64,000 nucleotides of DNA from Agitococcus lubricus. GTDB taxonomy: Bacteria > Pseudomonadota > Gammaproteobacteria > Pseudomonadales > Moraxellaceae. The translations under genes and the position numbers were made by a program. Under the pieces are notes generated by a model. The model did not search any database, was not told where the DNA came from, and was given only the letters and a program-made list of their open reading frames with translations. Numbering within the stretch: the first letter of the stretch is position 1; each line of letters begins with the position of its first letter. The stretch covers positions 62,001 through 126,000 of the forward strand of contig NZ_QAON01000002.1 in the NCBI RefSeq assembly GCF_003051055.1, given 5' to 3'. This document shows positions 8,501 through 18,200 of this stretch, in pieces.

Positions 8501-9397
8501 ATGTCTCCCTTTTTAAGAATTTCACTACTCAGCACATTCATGGGTTTACTTGTAGGCTGCGGAGGAGACAGTGATAACAGTCAAGTGACTAGCGCCTCTT
8601 TTACTCTCTATCAAGATATTGGTTACTCATTAGAGGTCAATCCCAGTCGTGCTGAGACGGCCAGCGAGACACGCTTTAGCTATCAAACATCCATGGATAC
8701 GATAACTACGAAAAGTGGCATTATTAGCACGACACCTGTTACGCTAGTTGGCACAACGACCGCCGCTGTACAAAGCTATACCTTAACTAGCACTAAACTA
8801 TTGATAACACCTGCCGCTGCAACTGCGACAGCCACGTATCCATCACACTTTCTGACAAATATCAATGCGAATAATTTTAGTGTCACGCCTTTTAACACCG
8901 ATAATGTGACGAATAAAGCTATCTTGACCCTGCGCTATCAAACAGTCAAATTCGACAACCAATTAATTGCTGATGTGATTGCAGACGATTATTTTGACGA
9001 TGACCCGAATTTAGCAAAACTCAAAGCCAGTGGCTTAAAAATGCCGACTGGCTCTTTGGGTGTGTATTTGACAGGTTATACCACACAAGAAGCCACCATA
9101 GAGTTTGATGAAAGTAGTAGCCGTTACAGCTCGATTGCCAGTTGGAAGTTGATGCACGCAGGCCAAAGTTTTGATGATTTTGTTTGGGGAGGATATGGCG
9201 TGTCTTGTCTGAGCGCAAGTCAACAATGTGTCGTCAGTTATAACGGTCAAGTCTACGCTGCCGACTACTTACCCGCCGAAACAGTCAATTTTACCGAAGC
9301 TCCAAGCTACTATTATCAGTACAACAAAACTGCCGCTGACGCGATTAGCGCGGCTATTAAAACTTATTTCACTAGCCCAACGATTATCAAAAAATAG
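8501..9397 (+). CDS. Hypothetical lipoprotein
   Basis: A 298-residue protein that I do not recognise. It has a clear lipoprotein signal: short basic start, hydrophobic core and lipobox LVGC with Cys20, so it should be lipid-anchored, with glycine at +2. The mature part is rich in Ser, Thr and Tyr and probably all beta. The only other cysteines form a pair near the C-terminal third (GVSCLSASQQC), likely a disulfide. AAGGA at 8490-8494 supports the ATG. It stands alone between two hairpins and is not part of the guanidine operon. Confidence 0.8.
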   Translation: MSPFLRISLLSTFMGLLVGCGGDSDNSQVTSASFTLYQDIGYSLEVNPSRAETASETRFSYQTSMDTITTKSGIISTTPVTLVGTTTAAVQSYTLTSTKLLITPAAATATATYPSHFLTNINANNFSVTPFNTDNVTNKAILTLRYQTVKFDNQLIADVIADDYFDDDPNLAKLKASGLKMPTGSLGVYLTGYTTQEATIEFDESSSRYSSIASWKLMHAGQSFDDFVWGGYGVSCLSASQQCVVSYNGQVYAADYLPAETVNFTEAPSYYYQYNKTAADAISAAIKTYFTSPTIIKK

Positions 9398-9407
9398 ACA
9401 TCTCGTT

Positions 9408-9443
9408 GGTCGAGAGTATACGAATAGGCAAATACTCTCGACC
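9408..9443. terminator. Hairpin between convergent genes
   Basis: A perfect 12-pair stem (GGTCGAGAGTAT with ATACTCTCGACC) around a 12-base loop sits between the ends of the lipoprotein gene and the convergent hydrolase gene. It probably ends transcription or protects mRNA 3' ends in both directions, although neither side has a strong T tract. Confidence 0.5.
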
Positions 9444-9470
9444 TCCCCCACTCAGACAAACCAGTACCAA

Positions 9471-10115
9471 CTAGCCAAATTTACCTACGAAGGGATTGGA
9501 TTGCTTTTCGCGTCCAATCGTCGACATCGCACCATGACCTGCAATAAATTGATAGTCGTCAGGCAAACTAAACAATTGTTGCTGAATGGAATGGATAAGC
9601 GTTTGATAATCCCCACGTGGAAAGTCGGTACGACCAATACCATCCTTAAATAAGACATCCCCCACAATGGCTAATTTACTGTCATGATGAATAAAGACGA
9701 CATGACCAGGTGTATGACCAGGACAAAAACGAACCTCTAAACTCAAATTGCCTACTTGCACTGTATCATTCTGAGTCAGCCAACGTTGTGGTAAAAACGG
9801 TTGGGCAGGTGGAAATTGAAACATCATGGCTTGTTGCGGCAACATATCTAACCAAAATTTTTCTTCTTGGTGTGGGCCTTCAATATCGACGGCAAAGTGC
9901 TGTGCTAATTTTGTTGCAGCACCGACATGGTCTAAATGACCGTGTGTCAGCAGTAACTTCACAATCTTCACCCCTGCTTGCTCAACGGCAGTGATGAGTT
10001 TATTCATGTCTCCCCCTGCATCAACCAACGTGCCTTGCATCGTTTCATCACACCACAAGAGCGTACAGTTTTGTACAAAGGGAGTGACAGGAATAATTTG
10101 ATATTTTAACGCCAT
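9471..10115 (-). CDS. Metallo-beta-lactamase-fold hydrolase (glyoxalase II-like)
   Basis: A 214-residue protein with the metal-binding motif THGHLDH and downstream ligands GHTPGHVVF, GDVLF and a late His in FIAGHG, typical of the small glyoxalase II-like group (YcbL/GloB-like). These hydrolases use a dinuclear metal centre in the cytoplasm. The precise substrate (a glutathione thioester or another thioester) cannot be read from sequence. I start at ATG 10115 because AGAGG precedes it and homologues begin MALKYQIIPVTPF; an upstream start adds 15 unsupported residues. It diverges from yajQ. Confidence 0.82.
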   Translation of the reverse strand: MALKYQIIPVTPFVQNCTLLWCDETMQGTLVDAGGDMNKLITAVEQAGVKIVKLLLTHGHLDHVGAATKLAQHFAVDIEGPHQEEKFWLDMLPQQAMMFQFPPAQPFLPQRWLTQNDTVQVGNLSLEVRFCPGHTPGHVVFIHHDSKLAIVGDVLFKDGIGRTDFPRGDYQTLIHSIQQQLFSLPDDYQFIAGHGAMSTIGREKQSNPFVGKFG

Positions 10116-10242
10116 ACAGACCTCTAGTCGTTTGCCAATAAAAGGCATGATGATGGACACCTTAGCGCTAAAAAATTCAGCATCGCTAGGGTGACGGGCA
10201 AAAAAGTGCTACTATTCTGCCATTTTTAGCATGAGGTGGACT

Positions 10243-10731
10243 ATGCCTTCTTTTGATGTTGTTTCTGAGCTCGAAATGTATGAAGTAAATCATGCGGTTG
10301 CCAACACCAACAAAGAAATTCAAACCCGTTTTGATTTTCGTGGTGCCAATGTCAAAGTTGAACTCAATGAAAAAAACAAAGAAATCAAAATCATTGCCGA
10401 ATCTGACTTTCAGGTCGAACAAGTATATGCCATGTTGGAGCTACATTGCTTAAAACGCAAAATTGATGCGCAATGTTTAGATGCCCAAAAAATGACGGCT
10501 TCAGGCAAAGAAATGCATCAAACAGTGAAACTCAAAGATGGTTTAGACAGTGATACCGCCAAAAAAATGGTTAAGATTATTAAAGAATCTGGTATAAAAG
10601 CCCAAGCAAGCATTCAAGGCGAAAAAGTGCGCGTCACAGACAAGAAAAAAGATACCTTGCAAGCCGTGATGAATTTATTACGCGAGCAAAAGCTCGGTCT
10701 TCCGCTACAGTTCAACAACTTCAAGGATTAA
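10243..10731 (+). CDS. yajQ: YajQ family nucleotide-binding protein
   Basis: A 162-residue member of the UPF0234/YajQ family, matching the usual length of about 160. It starts MPSFDVVSELEMYEVNHAV and contains TRFDFRG and the terminal LPLQFNNFKD typical of the family. The fold is two RRM-like domains. Homologues bind nucleic acids or nucleotides, and some are reported as cyclic-di-GMP effectors; which applies here is unknown. GAGGTGGA at 10233-10240 selects ATG 10243. The next gene starts two bases after the stop, so they are probably co-transcribed. Confidence 0.93.
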   Translation: MPSFDVVSELEMYEVNHAVANTNKEIQTRFDFRGANVKVELNEKNKEIKIIAESDFQVEQVYAMLELHCLKRKIDAQCLDAQKMTASGKEMHQTVKLKDGLDSDTAKKMVKIIKESGIKAQASIQGEKVRVTDKKKDTLQAVMNLLREQKLGLPLQFNNFKD

Positions 10732-10733
10732 AC

Positions 10734-11219
10734 ATGTCTAATCAACTGAAACGTATTGTAGACTCTTCGCAATGGTTGCCTGCCAATATTCGCGCTACTG
10801 TCCTGTCTAAGATTCTTGGCAAAGTTGTGCCCTATGTCGGGACGTCAGGCTTACTCTATGAAGAAATTTCTTCTCAACGGGTGATTGTCAGTATTCGCAA
10901 TCAAAAGAAAGTTCAAAATCACATCAACGGCGTACATGCCGCTGCCATGGCGTTATTAGCCGAAACTGCCACAGGTTTTGTCGTTGGAATCAACTTACCT
11001 GACGATAAACTACCGCTTATCAAAAGCCTCAAAGTCGATTATCACAGACGTACCAAAGGCGATATGCGTGCCGTAGCCACCTTAGATGCAGCCGATATTG
11101 CGCGTATTCACCAAGAAGCCAAAGGCGAAATTTTAGTCCCCGTCACAGTAACCGACGAAAGTGGCAATGAACCCATTCAGTGCGAAATGGTCTGGGCATG
11201 GGTGCCTAAAAATAAGTAA
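10734..11219 (+). CDS. DUF4442 hotdog-fold thioesterase-like protein
   Basis: A 161-residue protein resembling the DUF4442/PaaI-like hotdog family. The central helix region reads VQNHINGVHAAAMALLAETATG, where HxNGVHA matches the substrate-facing segment of hotdog thioesterases, and the strand SLKVDYHRRTKGD follows. The presumed role is hydrolysis of an acyl-CoA-like thioester in the cytoplasm; the substrate is unknown. It follows yajQ by two bases, implying co-expression. Downstream lies a long inverted repeat before convergent pirin. Confidence 0.78.
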   Translation: MSNQLKRIVDSSQWLPANIRATVLSKILGKVVPYVGTSGLLYEEISSQRVIVSIRNQKKVQNHINGVHAAAMALLAETATGFVVGINLPDDKLPLIKSLKVDYHRRTKGDMRAVATLDAADIARIHQEAKGEILVPVTVTDESGNEPIQCEMVWAWVPKNK

Positions 11220-11236
11220 GCCATGACTAGATAGAA

Positions 11237-11310
11237 GGACTTAGCGTTTTATCCACCCAACACACTTTATCATGATGTTGAGTCAATAGTGACCTTAAAC
11301 GCCTAAGTCC
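11237..11310. repeat. Long inverted repeat between convergent genes
   Basis: GGACTTAG-CGTTT (11237-11249) is complementary to AAACG-C-CTAAGTCC (11297-11310), giving 13 pairs with a single bulged C around a 47-base loop. It lies between the thioesterase-like gene and convergent pirin. It may act as a bidirectional end-of-transcript structure, or be the remnant ends of a small mobile element. Confidence 0.45.
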
Positions 11311-11367
11311 TCACTCACAGAAATAACAGGATAAATTCATATCAAGTTACCTTCAGTGTGTGACACA

Positions 11368-12192
11368 TCAAAAATTCCCATTTCTATAGTCGGCAAACGC
11401 CTGCATGATTTCAGCTTGCGTATTCATCACAAACGGGCCATAACGTGCAACTGGCTCACGAATCGCTTGCCCTGCAATCAGCAATAAACGTGCATCTGTC
11501 TGCGCGTCTATGCGTATCTGTTCGCCTTCAGACAATAAGGCTAATTGTCCACGCTCTACCTGTCGCCCCTCTACGCTGACACTGCCTTGATAAACATAAA
11601 TAAAGGCTTGGTGCGTTGAGGGTAAAGGCGCATTAAACGAGCCAGTCGCCAAATGAATATCCCAATAAATCGCATGGATTGCTTCGGCTTGTACAGGCCC
11701 TATGGCCCCTGCTAATTGTCCTGCAATCACACGCACGTGATGTCCTTGATACGGTATTTCAGGAATCGCTTGCGGTGGAATATCCTGATAACGAGGAGCG
11801 GTCATTTTGTCTTTAGCGGGTAAATTTACCCATAACTGAAAGCCCCACATTAAACCATTTTCTTGCTCTGGCATTTCTGAATGAACAATGCCACGTCCCG
11901 CAGTCATCCATTGCACACTGCCTGCTTCTAATAAGCCAACATTGCCCTGATTATCTTGATGACGCATTTTACCTGCTAACATATAGGTCACGGTTTCAAA
12001 GCCGCGATGAGGATGTTCAGGAAAACCCGCAATATAATCATTTGCATCGTCAGAACGGAATTCATCTAACATCAAAAAAGGGTCGATTTGTGGTAACTGT
12101 TGTGTACCAATGACGCGGGTTAATTTTACCCCTGCGCCATCGCTAGTGGCTTGGCCACGCACAAGATGTCGAATTTGGCGAACACTGGTCAT
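11368..12192 (-). CDS. Pirin family protein
   Basis: A 274-residue bicupin of the pirin family. The N-terminal cupin carries the metal-site segment FPEHPHRGFETVTYML, followed by GSVQWMTAGRGIVHSEMPE, which supply the His and Glu ligands for iron. Bacterial pirins include YhhW-like quercetin-cleaving dioxygenases and regulators of metabolism; no specific role can be given. The ATG at 12192 begins MTSVRQIRHL. The gene stands 137 bp after the HslJ-like gene with its own leader, so it may be transcribed separately. Confidence 0.9.
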   Translation of the reverse strand: MTSVRQIRHLVRGQATSDGAGVKLTRVIGTQQLPQIDPFLMLDEFRSDDANDYIAGFPEHPHRGFETVTYMLAGKMRHQDNQGNVGLLEAGSVQWMTAGRGIVHSEMPEQENGLMWGFQLWVNLPAKDKMTAPRYQDIPPQAIPEIPYQGHHVRVIAGQLAGAIGPVQAEAIHAIYWDIHLATGSFNAPLPSTHQAFIYVYQGSVSVEGRQVERGQLALLSEGEQIRIDAQTDARLLLIAGQAIREPVARYGPFVMNTQAEIMQAFADYRNGNF

Positions 12193-12329
12193 GATATAAC
12201 TCCCGCAAAACCGTCTCTTAACACATCAACAGGCTAGAGACACTGTGGTGATGACGTGATGTTAATACAGCGTTTAAGTTGCCAGTAGCTCATCATTACT
12301 ACAATGATTGTTTCTTAAAAAAGAACAAT

Positions 12330-12821
12330 CTAACGCAGCTCAAAAATAGCGAGTTTTTGTTTTTGTTCATCTAATAAGTAGAGATGCTGTTGCTCGATTT
12401 GCCAAAAACGGGTGTCATTGAGCGCTTGAATAAATATGGCTTCTTGGACAATACCGCCACTAGGACAAAACTTTTTAGTACTGGCAATTTCTAACATACG
12501 CAGTTGTTGTTGATGTCGCTCATACGTCCCCATTAAACGATTACAGCCTGTACTGCCTTTTAATTGCTGATTAGCCGACTGAAAACTTAAAAAAGCACCG
12601 TCTTGAATGTGATTGGCATTGACACTTTTAGTGAGCGCGACTAACTGCCAGATTCTATCTTCTAAGGCGATGAGTGCTTGCGGTTCAACGGGCTGCTGAG
12701 TGACAGGCTCAACCAGTATCGGTAGTGGCGGCGTTTTTTGAAAGCGAGGGTCTGGCTGTTGACTGGTACAGGCACTTAGCCACAGCACCAACGTGCACAT
12801 TAAAAGACCTTGTTTAAACAC
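12330..12821 (-). CDS. HslJ-like META-domain lipoprotein
   Basis: A 163-residue predicted lipoprotein with lipobox LSAC (Cys18). The C-terminal half is a META/HslJ domain, recognisable from GSTGCNRLMGTYE and the later KFCPSGG segment with two conserved cysteines. HslJ-type proteins are heat-inducible outer-membrane-associated proteins linked to novobiocin resistance; a molecular activity is not established. A proline-rich spacer (residues 22-50) probably separates the anchor from the domain. It starts four bases after the tilS stop, forming the tail of the dnaE-accA-tilS unit. Confidence 0.82.
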   Translation of the reverse strand: MFKQGLLMCTLVLWLSACTSQQPDPRFQKTPPLPILVEPVTQQPVEPQALIALEDRIWQLVALTKSVNANHIQDGAFLSFQSANQQLKGSTGCNRLMGTYERHQQQLRMLEIASTKKFCPSGGIVQEAIFIQALNDTRFWQIEQQHLYLLDEQKQKLAIFELR

Positions 12822-12825
12822 AATT

Positions 12826-14151
12826 TTATTCCTTCATCATTAAGGGCTGTTCTGCGGCAAACTCAACAGCGACCCAATAGCCAATCACTGCCGCCAGTTG
12901 TTGGTTAATATATAATAATAGCAATCTATCGCGCTGCCACGGTGGAATGGCACTGGCTTGTAGTAGTTTTTTTAAGTCATGATGACAATGTCGACCCACT
13001 GGCTGTATTTTTTCGCCCCCCTGCCGATAACGCACACAAAGCGCTCCTGTTTGCCATAACTCTGGTCTAATCCCCTGTTGCGCGAGTTGGGGACTGAGTG
13101 TCTGACCACAAGCCAACATTAAGGGTTGATTTTTATCCAACCACGGGTATTCCTGACGACGATTAAAGGGCTTTAACGGCGACATCGCAAAGAGATGTTG
13201 CCGATAACGACGTATCTCCACACCCGCCCATGCCAATAATGGCTGTGCATCTGCTTTGGCTAAACATACCTCTGTCCATATACGTTCAATGTCTGCGTAA
13301 TCAGGGATGTTTAGGGCTAATTGTTTTAGCCAATATCGGAATAACTGATGCCGACGAGCACGACTCATGGGCTGTAGACGTTCTATGACTAAGGCTTGTT
13401 GTGTGTCATCTAGGGCGTGCTGATAATCTGCGGCAGCCATTTCGTTTAATAAGGCATCAGCTTCTGCCATTAAACGACTGGTTTGTGTCAAACGTGCATC
13501 AATATGAGGCCAACGTGCACGGAGTATAGGAAATACTTGTTGGCGTAAAAAGTTACGGTCAAAGCGAAGATGACCGTTTGACTCGTCCTCAATCCAAGAC
13601 AGTTGTTGCGCCTGTGCATAGGCAAGGATGTCGCCCTTAGTCAGCGTTAACAAGGGTCGCCATGCCTTCATCAGCGCAGACTGATAAGGTACAGGGCTGA
13701 CAGCCGACATGGCTTTTAAGCCTGTTACTCCCGTACCACGGCATAAGCGCAATAACAGGGTTTCGGCTTGGTCTTGTTGATGATGGGCGAGTAACAAAAC
13801 GTCGCCTGTTTGTAGCTCTTGATTGATGGCATGATAACGCGCCTCACGCGCGCAGGCCTCAAGGCTGGCATGTGAGTTGACGGTGATGTATTTTATACAG
13901 CATGGCACGCCATAAGCCGCCGCCGTTGTTTGCACGTGCGCTGCCCAATTATCGGCATATTGACTCAAACCATGATGAACGTGTACGGCTAGCAAAGAAC
14001 GTTGATGTATAGACTGTAATTGCACTAAGGCGTCTAACAACACATGCGAGTCCACTCCGCCACTATACGCAACGACTAAACGTTGATGCGCAGCCGTTAA
14101 ATGCGTCAATAAAAATTGACTCAGTACCGACAATAACACGGCAACACACAC
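12826..14151 (-). CDS. tilS: tRNA(Ile)-lysidine synthetase
   Basis: A 441-residue N-type ATP pyrophosphatase that attaches lysine to C34 of the AUA-reading tRNA-Ile, changing its amino-acid identity and codon preference. The P-loop AYSGGVDSHVLLDAL lies near residue 30, followed by HVHHGLS and AHHQQDQAETLLLRLCRGTG. The C-terminal TilS domains extend to the end, giving normal full length. The start is uncertain: GTG 14151 and GTG 14139 are both possible, with GAGG just upstream. It lies 38 bp after accA in the same direction, as in many gammaproteobacteria. Confidence 0.93.
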   Translation of the reverse strand: MCVAVLLSVLSQFLLTHLTAAHQRLVVAYSGGVDSHVLLDALVQLQSIHQRSLLAVHVHHGLSQYADNWAAHVQTTAAAYGVPCCIKYITVNSHASLEACAREARYHAINQELQTGDVLLLAHHQQDQAETLLLRLCRGTGVTGLKAMSAVSPVPYQSALMKAWRPLLTLTKGDILAYAQAQQLSWIEDESNGHLRFDRNFLRQQVFPILRARWPHIDARLTQTSRLMAEADALLNEMAAADYQHALDDTQQALVIERLQPMSRARRHQLFRYWLKQLALNIPDYADIERIWTEVCLAKADAQPLLAWAGVEIRRYRQHLFAMSPLKPFNRRQEYPWLDKNQPLMLACGQTLSPQLAQQGIRPELWQTGALCVRYRQGGEKIQPVGRHCHHDLKKLLQASAIPPWQRDRLLLLYINQQLAAVIGYWVAVEFAAEQPLMMKE

Positions 14152-14189
14152 CTCACAGGGGATACTTGGCGCATAAACTCAGAAGGGGT

Positions 14190-15143
14190 CTATAACACCC
14201 CATAACTCATGATACGCTGTAAACGCCGTTCACATAATACTTGGCTGTCTAAACTTCGTAAGCGTTTAAGTTGCTTGGCTAAAGACTTTCGCAAGGTTTC
14301 GGCCATCAAAATGGTGTCGCGGTGTGCACCGCCTAAAGGTTCTGGAATTAACTCATCAACAAACCCTAACTCATTCAGCCGTTGTGCGGTTAAACCCATC
14401 GCTTCTGCGGCAGCACCTGCTTTTTCAGGTGTTTTCCATAAAATGGCCGCACAACCTTCGGGTGAAATGACCGAATAGATGCTGTACTGCAACATAATTA
14501 AGGCATCACCCACACCAATCGCTAACGCACCACCCGACCCACCTTCGCCAATGACAGTACAAATGATGGGGACTTTTAAGCGCGACATCACGGCTAAATT
14601 ACGGGCAATGGCTTCACTTTGACCACGTTCTTCGGCTTCAATACCCGGATAGGCACCTGGCGTATCAATAAAGCTAAAAATGGGTAACTTAAAACGCTCG
14701 GCCATTTCCATTAAGCGCAAGGCTTTACGATAACCTTCAGGGTTGGGCATCCCAAAATTACGACGTGCGCGTTCACGTACATCACGACCTTTTTGATGGC
14801 CAATGACCATGACAGGCTCGCCTTGAAAACGGGCTAAACCACCGACAATAGAGGGGTCATCTCTAAAGCTACGGTCGCCATGTAACTCATCAAAATCCGT
14901 AAAAATATGGGAAATATAATCTAAGGTATAAGGACGCTTAGGATGACGGGCTAATTGCGTGACCTGTGCGGCATTTAAGTTGGCAAAAATTTCCTCTGTC
15001 AACGACAAACTTTTTTGTTCTAAACGTCGAATTTCATCGCCCAACTGTAATGTGCTATTACTATTCGCTAAAACTTGTAAACCTTGAATTTGGCCTTCTA
15101 ATTCGGCGATGGGTTGTTCAAAATCCAAATAGTTTGGGTTCAT
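14190..15143 (-). CDS. accA: Acetyl-CoA carboxylase carboxyltransferase subunit alpha
   Basis: A 317-residue AccA, the normal length. With AccD it transfers the carboxyl group from biotin on AccB to acetyl-CoA to give malonyl-CoA, the first committed step of fatty acid synthesis. It begins [13 protein letters not shown] and includes [36 protein letters not shown] and [15 protein letters not shown], all hallmarks of the subunit. GGAAG lies six bases before the ATG. It is placed between dnaE and tilS, the conserved gammaproteobacterial order. Confidence 0.97.
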   Translation of the reverse strand: MNPNYLDFEQPIAELEGQIQGLQVLANSNSTLQLGDEIRRLEQKSLSLTEEIFANLNAAQVTQLARHPKRPYTLDYISHIFTDFDELHGDRSFRDDPSIVGGLARFQGEPVMVIGHQKGRDVRERARRNFGMPNPEGYRKALRLMEMAERFKLPIFSFIDTPGAYPGIEAEERGQSEAIARNLAVMSRLKVPIICTVIGEGGSGGALAIGVGDALIMLQYSIYSVISPEGCAAILWKTPEKAGAAAEAMGLTAQRLNELGFVDELIPEPLGGAHRDTILMAETLRKSLAKQLKRLRSLDSQVLCERRLQRIMSYGVL

Positions 15144-15225
15144 GTTCGTCTTCCAATTAATATCTAAAATCCTTGCTCACGTATTGTCTCACATAGTAGA
15201 CAAGGACTCTCTAAGCATCACCCTG

Positions 15226-18200
15226 CTAATACACTAAACGCACTGCCTGTGTACCATATACTTGCTTTAGTCGTTTGATTAAATCATCGTGCGGATAAAC
15301 TCGCCAATTTTCGCCACACTGTAACACGGCTGTCGCACTTGGATGTTGACAGCGCAACGCTATATTGATGCTTTTTTGCTCATTTGTTGGTAAAAAGCGG
15401 GCAAAAAGCTGTTTAAGCTCAGGAATTGCCTGACCTGCTAAGGTTGCTACGTCTACATTTAACTCTAAGGCACGAATCGAATTGATACGCGCTTCGGTGA
15501 GGGAATAGGCTTTTTTGCCTGTGACTCGTAACCCCCCTTTAAATTCATCAGGGCTCACTTCGGCCTCTAAAATAATGACATTATCAACGACTAACAACTG
15601 TTTAACTTGTTCGTATAATTCACCAAAGACACTGGCTTCCACCCGACCACTACGGTCATCTAATAATAAAATGGCGCGTGTACCACGCGGCCCTTTAAAG
15701 ATGCGTACATCCATAATCAAGCCTGTGATGGTGATACTTTGACCACGACGAGTTGGCTGCAAATCACACAATTTACAGGCAACATGACGTTTTAACTCAT
15801 CATAATATTGGTCGATGGGATGACCTGTTAAATATAAGCCAAGGGTGTCTTTTTCACCTTGTAAACGTTCGTCATCTGTCCACACTAACGCCGAGAGATA
15901 TTGATTATTGGGAGTTGCTTCAACCACTTCACCAAACAAGTCCATCATCCCTGCATTTTGATTACGATTTTGCTGTTCCGCCGCTTTAACTGCTTCGCTC
16001 AAGGTGGCCATAATTGAGGCACGATGGACACCACTCATGTTGTCCATTGCCCCTGCTTTAATCAACGCTTCAAGGGTTCGCTTATTGGCTTTACGCAAAT
16101 CAATACGCCGACAAAAATCAAATAAATCCTTAAAGTCACCCTCTTTACGAGCGGCAATAATCGACTCAATTGGCCCTTCACCCACACCTTTAATTGCGCC
16201 TAAACCATACACAATGGTTTCGTTAAGTGGCACAAATTTATAATTAGAATGATTGACATCGGGTGAGACAATCGGCAGCCCCATGGTGCGACATTCTTCA
16301 ATAAACACCACCACATTGTCGGTGTTGTGCATCTCGGCAGAAAGTACCGCTGCCATAAATTCGGCAGGATAATGTTGTTTTAGCCATGCGGTTTGATAAG
16401 ACACTAAAGCATAAGCTGCCGAGTGCGATTTGTTAAAACCATAACCGGCAAATTTTTCCATCAAATCAAAGATATGACCCGCAAGGTCGGCATCAATGCC
16501 TTTGCCTGTTGCCCCTGCCATAAATTTAACGCGCTCTTTGGCCATTTCTTCAGGTTTCTTTTTACCCATCGCTCGACGCAACATATCCGCGCCACCGAGC
16601 GAGTATCCTGCCATTTCCTGAGCAATTTGCATGACCTGTTCTTGATAAACAATAACGCCATAGGTCGGTTTTAAGATAGGCTCTAAACAATCATGTTGAT
16701 ACGTTTCGTCAGGATACGCTACCTTCGCGCGACCATGTTTACGGTTACAGAAGTCATCAACCATGCCCGATTCCAAGGGACCAGGTCGATACAAAGCCAC
16801 CAAGGCGATAATATCTTCAAAACAAGAGGGTTTAAGCTTTTTTAACAGCTCTTTCATGCCGCGCGATTCCAACTGAAACACAGCGGTAGTACGCCCCTCT
16901 TGTAATAATTGATAGGTTTTATAGTCATCTAAGGGAATATTATTAATATCCAATGGCTCTTGGCCAAGGGCTTGGCGTTTCGCATTAATATGCACCAACG
17001 CCCAATCAATAATCGTTAAAGTACGCAAACCCAAAAAGTCGAACTTGACTAAGCCAACCTGTTCAACGTCATCTTTATCAAACTGACTAACCCACTTTCC
17101 TTCTTCATCACAATACACAGCGGTAAAATTGGTCAACTTACCAGGTGCAATCAATACACCACCCGCGTGTTTACCCACACCTCGGGTAATGCCTTCGAGT
17201 TTGAGTGCCATTTCCCAAATTTCGTTGGCATCCTCATAATCACGCTCGGTAGGATTACTTAACAAATCATTGAGCAAGGCCTCTTCTTTACGCGCTTCTT
17301 CGAGTGAAATCCCCGGTGTTTTAGGAATTAATTTAGAAATTCTATCGGCCAAACCATACGATTTACTTTGCACTCTCGCAACATCTCGCACCACCGCTTT
17401 GGCAGCCATCGTACCAAAAGTAATAATTTGCGAAACCGCCTCGCGACCATAGTGATTGGCCACATAATCAATCACGCGGTCTCGACCATCCATACAAAAG
17501 TCGATATCAAAGTCAGGCATCGACACCCGTTCTGGATTCAAAAAACGCTCAAAGAGCAAATCATATTTTAACGGGTCTAAGTCGGTAATTTTTAACGAAT
17601 AGGCCACCAAAGAACCTGCGCCCGAACCACGACCCGGCCCAACAGGCACACCGTTATTTTTTGCCCATGCAATAAAGTCCATCACAATCAAAAAGTAACC
17701 AGGGAAACCCATTTGATTGATAATTTTTAACTCAAAGTCTAAGCGGTCATGATAAATTTTGTATTGTTTATCGTAGTCTGGCTGATTTTTATCTAATAGA
17801 CTAAGTAAACGCTCCTCTAAACCTTCGCGCGAAATTTGGATGAAAAATTCATCCATGGTCATGCCTTCGGGAATGGGATAATTAGGCAAAAAGCTTTTAC
17901 CTAAACGTAAACCCACCGAACAACGTTTGGCAATTTCTAGCGTATTTTCAATGGCTTCTGGAATATCACTAAACAAGTCCATCATTTGTTCAGAGGTTTT
18001 TAGATACTGCTCGGCACTGTAATCGCGTGGACGTTTAGGGTCACCCAAGACATACCCTTGAGCAATACATACCCGTACTTCATGCGCCTCAAAGTCATCG
18101 GGCGTTAAAAAGCGTACATCATTAGTCGCTACCACAGGGCAATCGGTTTTTGTTGCCAAATCAACTGCGGCATGAACAAAGGCTTCGTCACCTGTACGAC

